From Krumholzibacterium sp965370495 (GTDB lineage Bacteria > Krumholzibacteriota > Krumholzibacteriia > Krumholzibacteriales > Krumholzibacteriaceae): a DNA stretch of 7,123 nucleotides. A model generated the notes under the pieces. That model did no database searches. It saw nothing but the letters and a program-made list of their open reading frames with translations, and had not been told where the DNA came from. The translations under genes and the position numbers were made by a program. Below, in pieces: positions 1 to 5,270 of this stretch (its first letter is position 1; each line of letters opens with the position of its first letter). The stretch lies in contig CBDUUV010000115.1 of NCBI GenBank assembly GCA_965370495.1, forward strand, positions 1 to 7,123, given 5' to 3'.

Positions 1-522
1 ATTACGATGCTGGACAAGATTTCCGGCAGCTTCAGGCAGGATGATGATATGCCATGGAGATCGGTCACACAGTATGATGTACTGCGATACGCGTACAAGG
101 ACCCGAACGATCCTGTAACCGCAGGATTCCCCGGAATTCCAGGGAGGCTCCGGCTTAAAGACCAGGTCACCGCCACCGGGATGTTTTTCAGTACCGATTC
201 TACAAGCAGCCCGGGTGGATTCACATATGTCGAGATCTATAACCCGGAATACTGGATGGACTGGAAGGCTGTATATTCACAGCATTGTTTCCATCCCGCA
301 TACAGGATGCGAGCTGCCGACAGGGCTTCTGTGATGAACGACTGTGTCGTGGCGTTCTGGATCACGAAGTATGATGATATTGTGCCTGATGTGGTTTCGG
401 GAGCCGCGGTCGCGGCTCCAAGTATCCATTTCGGATTCCCCTTGTGGTTTTTCAGGGAAGATGCTGTTGACAGCATAGCCGGGCAGGTGTTCGAATGCTG
501 GGGCCTGGAAACAGGAGGATAA
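1..522 (+). CDS. C-terminal part of a probable exported protein, related to the gene at 5271 (5' truncated by window)
   Basis: The frame is open to the left edge (ATT ACG precede the first ATG at 7) and that ATG has no Shine-Dalgarno sequence, so I read this as the last 173 residues of a longer protein. It ends at TAA 520-522. Visible features are an MPWR motif at nt 49-60, a central stretch rich in aromatic residues, and near the C-terminus a GFPLWFF strand (nt 433-453) followed by a predicted helix and a short WGLE tail. The MPWR motif resembles MPYR at nt 6999-7010 in the last gene, where that gene is about to run out of the window, so this fragment probably shows what the missing end of that family looks like. 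In that view it is the C-terminal part of an amidotransferase-like alpha/beta domain on an exported lipoprotein. The similarity outside the motif is weak, so the family link is inference. Its stop codon touches the next ATG, which suggests co-transcription and translational coupling. Biochemical function is unknown. Confidence 0.8.
   Translation: MTMLDKISGSFRQDDDMPWRSVTQYDVLRYAYKDPNDPVTAGFPGIPGRLRLKDQVTATGMFFSTDSTSSPGGFTYVEIYNPEYWMDWKAVYSQHCFHPAYRMRAADRASVMNDCVVAFWITKYDDIVPDVVSGAAVAAPSIHFGFPLWFFREDAVDSIAGQVFECWGLETGG
513..518 (+). promoter_or_regulatory. Strong Shine-Dalgarno sequence (AGGAGG) for the NHL lipoprotein gene
   Basis: A perfect AGGAGG lies inside the last codons of the upstream gene, four bases before ATG 523. 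The upstream TAA (520-522) sits between it and the start codon. It fixes the start of the NHL gene at 523 and fits termination-reinitiation coupling of the two genes. Confidence 0.8.
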
Positions 523-2601
523 ATGCCTGAACGTGACCGGAACATAAAAAAGCGGCTGAATATCAAGGGGAATATCTGTTCTCCGGCAACGGTTCTGTTG
601 TCTGCCGTTTTGGTATTCTCAGGATGCGGCGTTGATTCTCCCTCCCACCCGGCCGAAACAATAATAACACCCAGGGTAGATCCCAATACTTTTGTAATAC
701 CGGAAAATGACAGTCTTTTTCTGCACCACCGCGAAGGAGACGAGTATTTTCTCGTATTCGCCAGTCACCCGCCCCTGATCGAAGAAAAAACCATAATAAT
801 CGGATCGGGAGACGGCGGTTATATCAGGCGGGTGCTGTCATCGAGAATCGAAGAAAAGATCATGATTCTCCAGACAGAACAGGCTTACCTGACCGACGTG
901 CTGATATCCGGAAAGATTGATACCTTTTTCATGATCGGGCCGGGATCGATCGGCACAACCGAAAAACAGTCCTTTTCGACCCCCTCCGCGTCATGGCTGT
1001 ATCTGTCAGGGCTGTCCCTGTTTCGCGCCGTCGAAGGCCAGGGGGAAGCATCGGTGTATATAAAAACCGGGTATATCGAATACAACCCTGTTCTGAGGTT
1101 CGGGTTGAGTATCAGGGGCAAAGAAATAATCGAACTTCATGCTATCGCGGAAGGGCCTGTCTCCATCTACTGCAGCATACACGCTGATCTCCCGGAAAGC
1201 TTCGATTACTCGGGAGAGGTCCCTGTCGCTTCTTTCCTCAAAAAGATCGTGATACAGATCGGAGAGGTTCCTGTTCCTGTCGAGCTCTGTCTCGAATTCA
1301 TCGCGACCATCGAGATGGAAGGTGAATACGCCGGTATCTGCGAAACGGGTTATTCTGGTTCGGCAGAGATAATTACCGGCATCGAATATTCGGAAGGGGC
1401 CTGGAGTGCGCCAGGCTCCGAGAGTAATTCATTCTCTCCGATACTCCCGGTCTGCGAATCTTTCTCAAGCGGAAATATCAGGGTCTCCCTCAAGCCTTCC
1501 ATCGATATCCGCCTGTTCGGAAGGGATGGTTTCCATCTGGGCATTCAATCATGCGTGAATTGGTCTTCAACAACAGATATTCCTCCCTTCTGGATATGGG
1601 AACTCGAAAACCTGATAAGATCAGATTGTACTTTCGATACCGGTATACTGAGTGGATCCCTGCCGGGATGTTTTCTGACAGATTTTGAATCAGATATGCT
1701 TCTCGCCGTGGGGCCTTTCAGAACAGACGATTATATCTTTGTCCGCAGTTGGGGAAGTTATGGAACAGGAGATGGCCAATTCAGCTTACCCGGGGGAATC
1801 ACTTCCAGCCCGGACGGCAGCATCCTTGTTTGCGATAATGATAACAACCGGATACAGGAATTCCAGCCGGACAGCACCTTTGTCGCTTCATGGGGTACAA
1901 GAGGCGACGGGCAGGGTCAATTCAGTTTTCCCACGGGGATAGCAACAGATTCGGATGGAAATATCTACGTGGTAGACAAGGGTAATTACAGGATACAGAA
2001 GTTTACATCATCCGGGTCGTTTATCACTTCATGGGGCGGCCCCGGAGACGATAATGGCCAGTTTCGTGGACCGGAGGATATTACGGTATCAAATGACGGG
2101 GATATCCTGGTCGTCGACAACTTCACCGGAAGGGTTCAGAAATTTACATCATCGGGAGTTTTTCTCGAAGCATGGGGGGAATCCGGCAGCCTGCCGGGAC
2201 AGCTCGGGGCTCCCATGGGAATCGCCTGTGACAATGCCGGGAATATCTATATCTCCGAGTGCCTGAATCACCGTATACAGAAATTTACAGATGATGGAAC
2301 ATACATCAGGGGATGGGGCGTTCAGGGAAGCGGTGAGCTGGAGTTCAACTGCCCCGCGAATATCGTTGTCGGACCGGAGGAGAACATTTACATATCAGAC
2401 TATGGCAACAACAGGATACTGAAATATACGACTGACGGCACCTTCATCTCGAGCCTGGGCGGTTATGGAGTCGGCCAGGGACAGTTCGACCACCCTTTCG
2501 GGATCGTTGTCACAGAAAACGGATATATCTACGTCTGTGATTCCTGCAATCGCAGAATACAGGTATTCGCGCCTCTGCCTGCCACGGAGGATGAGGAATA
2601 A
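523..2601 (+). CDS. NHL-repeat six-bladed beta-propeller lipoprotein
   Basis: 692 residues. The N-terminus is basic (RDRNIKKR), then a hydrophobic segment (about 22-33) ends in the lipobox VFSGC with the acceptor Cys35. Phe at -3 is less usual than Leu, but the layout is that of a signal peptidase II substrate. Residues about 45-135 form a beta-rich domain with GYIRRV (99-104) and QTEQAYLTDV (117-126), reminiscent of a domain seen in many uncharacterised exported bacterial proteins. Residues about 140-400 are further beta-rich sequence, with VPVPV at 249-253 and GIEYSEGAWS at 286-295, and no family I can name. Residues 411-692 are six NHL repeats of exactly 47 residues, with the pattern G-x-x-G-x4-Q-F, then G-I, D-G-N-I-Y-V-x-D, N-x-R-I-Q-K-F and a closing S-W. 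NHL propellers usually bind protein or other ligands and are not normally catalytic, so a scaffold or binding role at the envelope is likely. The start is set by AGGAGG at 513-518, and the gene directly follows the preceding stop, so the two probably share an operon. The partner molecule is unknown. Confidence 0.93.
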   Translation: MPERDRNIKKRLNIKGNICSPATVLLSAVLVFSGCGVDSPSHPAETIITPRVDPNTFVIPENDSLFLHHREGDEYFLVFASHPPLIEEKTIIIGSGDGGYIRRVLSSRIEEKIMILQTEQAYLTDVLISGKIDTFFMIGPGSIGTTEKQSFSTPSASWLYLSGLSLFRAVEGQGEASVYIKTGYIEYNPVLRFGLSIRGKEIIELHAIAEGPVSIYCSIHADLPESFDYSGEVPVASFLKKIVIQIGEVPVPVELCLEFIATIEMEGEYAGICETGYSGSAEIITGIEYSEGAWSAPGSESNSFSPILPVCESFSSGNIRVSLKPSIDIRLFGRDGFHLGIQSCVNWSSTTDIPPFWIWELENLIRSDCTFDTGILSGSLPGCFLTDFESDMLLAVGPFRTDDYIFVRSWGSYGTGDGQFSLPGGITSSPDGSILVCDNDNNRIQEFQPDSTFVASWGTRGDGQGQFSFPTGIATDSDGNIYVVDKGNYRIQKFTSSGSFITSWGGPGDDNGQFRGPEDITVSNDGDILVVDNFTGRVQKFTSSGVFLEAWGESGSLPGQLGAPMGIACDNAGNIYISECLNHRIQKFTDDGTYIRGWGVQGSGELEFNCPANIVVGPEENIYISDYGNNRILKYTTDGTFISSLGGYGVGQGQFDHPFGIVVTENGYIYVCDSCNRRIQVFAPLPATEDEE
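1753..2598 (+). repeat. Six in-frame NHL repeats, 141-bp period
   Basis: Anchored on the closing Trp codon, the repeats follow TGG codons at 1750, 1891, 2032, 2173 and 2314 and a CTG (Leu) at 2455. Every interval is exactly 141 bases (47 codons), and the sixth unit ends on the last sense codon. Residue ranges are 411-457, 458-504, 505-551, 552-598, 599-645 and 646-692. The repeats are conserved mainly at protein level. Short shared DNA tracts such as TTTACATCATC occur in the second and third units. The strand before the first repeat (YIFVRSW, about 404-410) matches the closing strand of each unit, as expected for propeller ring closure. Confidence 0.93.
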
Positions 2602-2665
2602 TTTTCCCGCGATCAGGCCGGCACCTCAGGGAACCAGCTTCCATTGCAGTTAATAAAATGAACTT

Positions 2666-2694
2666 TTGCCGAACAGGCGCGTATTCTATATATT
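2666..2694 (+). promoter_or_regulatory. Candidate sigma-70-like promoter for the downstream gene pair
   Basis: TTGCCG at 2666-2671 matches four of six -35 consensus bases. After a 17-base spacer, TATATT at 2689-2694 matches five of six -10 bases. The expected transcription start is near 2700, leaving a leader of about 45 bases before ATG 2747. Spacing and position are good, but such motifs occur by chance and promoter consensus in this lineage is not well known. Bacteroidetes-type TTTG/TAnnTTTG elements are not obvious here. Confidence 0.35.
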
Positions 2695-2731
2695 GTTTCC
2701 GTATGATTGACTTGGCAAATCATTCTCAGCC

Positions 2732-2736
2732 GCAGG
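2732..2736 (+). promoter_or_regulatory. Weak Shine-Dalgarno-like GCAGG that favours ATG 2747
   Basis: GCAGG lies 10 bases before ATG 2747 but only one base before the alternative in-frame TTG at 2738. Spacing therefore favours the ATG. An in-frame TGA at 2708-2710 rules out any start further upstream. Confidence 0.45.
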
Positions 2737-2746
2737 TTTGGACTAT

Positions 2747-5254
2747 ATGATTCAGAATCCCGAAACCCGGCCATGCAGCGGGGTCTGTGTTTCAATTGCT
2801 GCCATCGCGGTAATCGTTACACTGGCGTTGCCGGCTATCGCTTCGGACAGGTATAGCCCTTTCGATTCCAAATCAACGTCACCCGAGCGCTCGCCTGTTG
2901 TCAATGGAGAGTTTGTTCACAATATCGGCAATCTACATATGAATATCACGAACTGGGGATTCGTGGGGTCACTTCCAAACAGCAACCTCCCCATGCGTGA
3001 TGCGCCCTCTGCGCAATATCCCGCCGGATCGGGCGTCGAATACCTCTACGCTGCCGGAATCTGGGTTGGAGCTGTTAATAACGGCATCCCCAGCGTGAGT
3101 ACAGGGTACCCGGAAACCGAATTCCGGCCGGAAATGGGTCCGCGGGGTACGATCTACAGGTCTTTCGAGGGAGATTTGCGCGGAAGCCGCTACCCTTCTT
3201 TTGCTGACGATGACAACGATGGATCCATCGACGAGGATTTTCTTAACGGCCTCGATGATGACCGCGATGGACTTATCGACGAAGATTTTGCCGCAATCGG
3301 CAACCAGATGTTTTCGTGTGAATATACGGACGACAAACCTGTGATCCGTTTGATCTGGCCCGAGCATGAGCCGATGAGAATCAGGATCCGCCAGGAAAGC
3401 TACCAGTGGGGAGAAGATGTCTTCAACGATTTTGTCGGCATGAGGTACACCGTCACTAATATCGGCTTTAGCTATCTCACAGACATTTACATAGGGATAT
3501 ATGCGGACCTGGATGCCGGCCCAAGGGAGAGGGGAACTTATTATATGGATGACCTGGTAGGCCTCTGGGAGGGACCCCGGTGCGCTCCAAAAGGCGACAT
3601 GGAATACCCGGTCGACCTCAAGATAGCATATGTGTACGACGCTGACGGAGATAACGGCGCTACACCCGGTTATTTCGGGGTCCTGCTGCTGGGACATACT
3701 ACCAGCATACAGGGCGGCTTTGCTCCGGCATACCCCTCCAAGAACCTCACCTCATTCCATACCTTCCGCGGGCTTCAGCCTTTCGTAAACGGCGGCGAAC
3801 CGACAAACGACTTTGAGAGATATCAGACTCTATCAGAATACACCAGGGACTCTGATACAAGCGCGCCGGGGGATTATCGGATCCTGTTGAGCACGGGCCC
3901 ATTCTATTATCTGACTTATAACATGTCTGTCACGGTGGACATCGCCTATGTAGCAGGCAACGACCTGGACGATATGCTTGATAATGCTGCTGCAGCCCAG
4001 ATCATATATAAAGGCTGCTGGTTCGATCTTGACGGGAACCCCGAGTCGGGAGTCCTTGGCAGGGAGAGTCCTCTCATCGGACCATTGGAAGACCATGACC
4101 CTGACCCGTGTGATGGAATAGAAGAAAAACTCGATATTATAAAATTCGATACTTGCTGGACCAATATCGACTGTTGGCAGGAATTGATAGATTTCAATAA
4201 TAGAGATTGTTACCGGCCATTATACGCAAACTTTGATTATTACAGAACCGGAATCGATGGAAAGGAATATCAGCTGCACTGGATCACCGACTCCGCTCCG
4301 CCTCCTCCCAATATCAGGGTCTTACCCGGGGACCATAACGTTACGGTCTTCTGGGACAACCTCAGCGAGGTAACACCTGATATAATGACATTGGAGAATG
4401 ACTTCGAGGGCTACCAGATATGGAGGGCAGACGACTGGCACAGGCCACTCGGTACCAGCGAGGAAAACGGCCCAAGTCACGATCTGTGGTCACTTCTCGA
4501 AAACCGCGACCTTGTAAACGGCGTCATGCCGGATCGCGACTTCCAGTCTCCCGTCGGTTCCGGCGGCTGGTCATATAGCCCGCTGAAACATATACCCGGC
4601 CTTGAGGATTATATCAGGAGCTTTGAACTCAACCTCATTGCGGCCCCCATGGACAAAATACCCTGCCCACCGGGCCTGACAGAGGATGAATGCGATACTC
4701 TCGACGCCATTGCCCGTTTCAACCTGGGCCGGGAAGGCGGAAAACAATATTACAGATTCATCGATTACTCGGCCAGGAATGGCATGCCATATTTCTATTC
4801 AGTCATAGCATACGATCACAAACTCAGAGATGGCGTTCCCATTGACCAGGGAAAATACAATTCGCCCGCATCCAATTTTAAATTCGTCACTCCTCTTTCG
4901 TCGGCTCAGAACAGTGATGAATTCGATGGAAAAGAAATTTACGCCGTACCGAACCCGGTAACAAGCACAAGCATGGCTCCATGGAAACTTGGCCCTGTAA
5001 ACGATGACGCGTCAGGTTTGAAAGTCGAGATTCGCAATCTTCCCCGTTGCCTCAGTACCATAAGAATATTTACGCTATCGGGGGACCTCGTAATCACGTT
5101 TGAACATGACGGCAGTTCCGGGAATGGAACACTTGCCTGGAACCTTGTTTCCAGAAACGGCCAGGACATTACCAGCGGAGTATACATCTTCGCCGTCGCC
5201 CCCGAGGGCAAGGATTTCCCCGGGACTATCGGTAAATTCGTGGTTATTCGCTGA
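2747..5254 (+). CDS. Secreted multidomain protein with FN3-like and C-terminal FlgD-like Ig domain
   Basis: 835 residues from ATG 2747; a TTG at 2738 would add three. A signal peptide is clear: hydrophobic core about 16-29, then AIA|S with likely cleavage after Ala32. The mature N-terminus contains ITNWGF and a YLYAAGIWVGA segment, which I associate with large uncharacterised exported proteins of FCB-type candidate phyla. Residues 154-181 hold two Asp-rich motifs (D-D-N-D-G-S-I-D-E-D-F and D-D-R-D-G-L-I-D-E-D-F) 16 residues apart, probably Ca2+ binding. A beta-rich region follows, with the strand VTVDIAYVAG. Cys455, Cys470, Cys476 and Cys488 cluster in an insert. Residues from about 518 (PPPPNIRV) look FN3-like, with EGYQIWRA and, after a long insertion, YFYSVIAYD (682-690). 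Residues 729-835 resemble the FlgD Ig-like or T9SS type A sorting domain: YAVPNPV, an IRIFTLSGDLV strand, then SGVYIF and a final GKFVVIR. The protein is therefore exported and probably surface-attached or released. FlgD-like domains also occur without T9SS, so the route is uncertain. It is 16 bases upstream of the next lipoprotein gene and probably co-transcribed with it. Exact function is unknown. Confidence 0.92.
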   Translation: MIQNPETRPCSGVCVSIAAIAVIVTLALPAIASDRYSPFDSKSTSPERSPVVNGEFVHNIGNLHMNITNWGFVGSLPNSNLPMRDAPSAQYPAGSGVEYLYAAGIWVGAVNNGIPSVSTGYPETEFRPEMGPRGTIYRSFEGDLRGSRYPSFADDDNDGSIDEDFLNGLDDDRDGLIDEDFAAIGNQMFSCEYTDDKPVIRLIWPEHEPMRIRIRQESYQWGEDVFNDFVGMRYTVTNIGFSYLTDIYIGIYADLDAGPRERGTYYMDDLVGLWEGPRCAPKGDMEYPVDLKIAYVYDADGDNGATPGYFGVLLLGHTTSIQGGFAPAYPSKNLTSFHTFRGLQPFVNGGEPTNDFERYQTLSEYTRDSDTSAPGDYRILLSTGPFYYLTYNMSVTVDIAYVAGNDLDDMLDNAAAAQIIYKGCWFDLDGNPESGVLGRESPLIGPLEDHDPDPCDGIEEKLDIIKFDTCWTNIDCWQELIDFNNRDCYRPLYANFDYYRTGIDGKEYQLHWITDSAPPPPNIRVLPGDHNVTVFWDNLSEVTPDIMTLENDFEGYQIWRADDWHRPLGTSEENGPSHDLWSLLENRDLVNGVMPDRDFQSPVGSGGWSYSPLKHIPGLEDYIRSFELNLIAAPMDKIPCPPGLTEDECDTLDAIARFNLGREGGKQYYRFIDYSARNGMPYFYSVIAYDHKLRDGVPIDQGKYNSPASNFKFVTPLSSAQNSDEFDGKEIYAVPNPVTSTSMAPWKLGPVNDDASGLKVEIRNLPRCLSTIRIFTLSGDLVITFEHDGSSGNGTLAWNLVSRNGQDITSGVYIFAVAPEGKDFPGTIGKFVVIR
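3206..3289 (+). repeat. Tandem pair of Asp-rich DxDxDG motifs (probable Ca2+ sites)
   Basis: This encodes residues 154-181 of the secreted protein. Two motifs of the form D-D-D-[NR]-D-G-x-I-D-E-D-F recur at a 16-residue (48-base) offset, with LNG-L between them. The D-x-[DN]-x-D-G core resembles the calcium-binding loops of EF-hand, dockerin and thrombospondin type 3 repeats. Calcium binding is inferred from the motif. Confidence 0.75.
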
Positions 5255-5270
5255 GAAAGAACGGGCTCTG

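Larger units (their letters stand above)
2602..2746 (+). other. Intergenic gap with possible promoter, no clear terminator
   Basis: This 145-bp gap is the only sizeable noncoding stretch in the window. It is AT-richer than the flanking genes towards its middle (about 2650-2725). The only hairpin I see is a 4-bp GGAA/TTCC stem near 2629-2642 with no following T-run, so it is not a credible intrinsic terminator. The gap separates the first gene pair from the second and holds the candidate promoter at 2666-2694. Confidence 0.6.

Noticed and set aside
7..9. ATG 7 as the true start of the first gene
   Set aside because: The frame is open to the edge, there is no ribosome site in the six preceding bases, and the product looks like the end of a larger domain.
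1753..2598. The 141-bp periodicity as a CRISPR-like or satellite DNA repeat
   Set aside because: The periodicity is in frame and conserved as protein (NHL blades). DNA identity between units is only patchy and there is no repeat-spacer structure.
2613..2645. Possible terminator hairpin after the NHL gene
   Set aside because: Only a 4-bp GGAA/TTCC stem is present and no T-run follows, so it is too weak to call.
2708..2713. TTGACT as an alternative -35 element
   Set aside because: The bases about 17 positions downstream (CGCAGG region) do not resemble a -10 element and overlap the ribosome site.
2738..2740. TTG as the start of the secreted-protein gene
   Set aside because: The nearest Shine-Dalgarno-like GCAGG would be one base away, whereas ATG 2747 is 10 bases away. 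The three extra residues add nothing to the signal peptide.
2969..3697. Long open frame on the minus strand (242 codons)
   Set aside because: It lies wholly inside the secreted-protein gene, whose signal peptide, Asp-rich repeats and C-terminal domain are clear. The minus-strand product shows no recognisable domain and no good ribosome site, so it is a compositional shadow.
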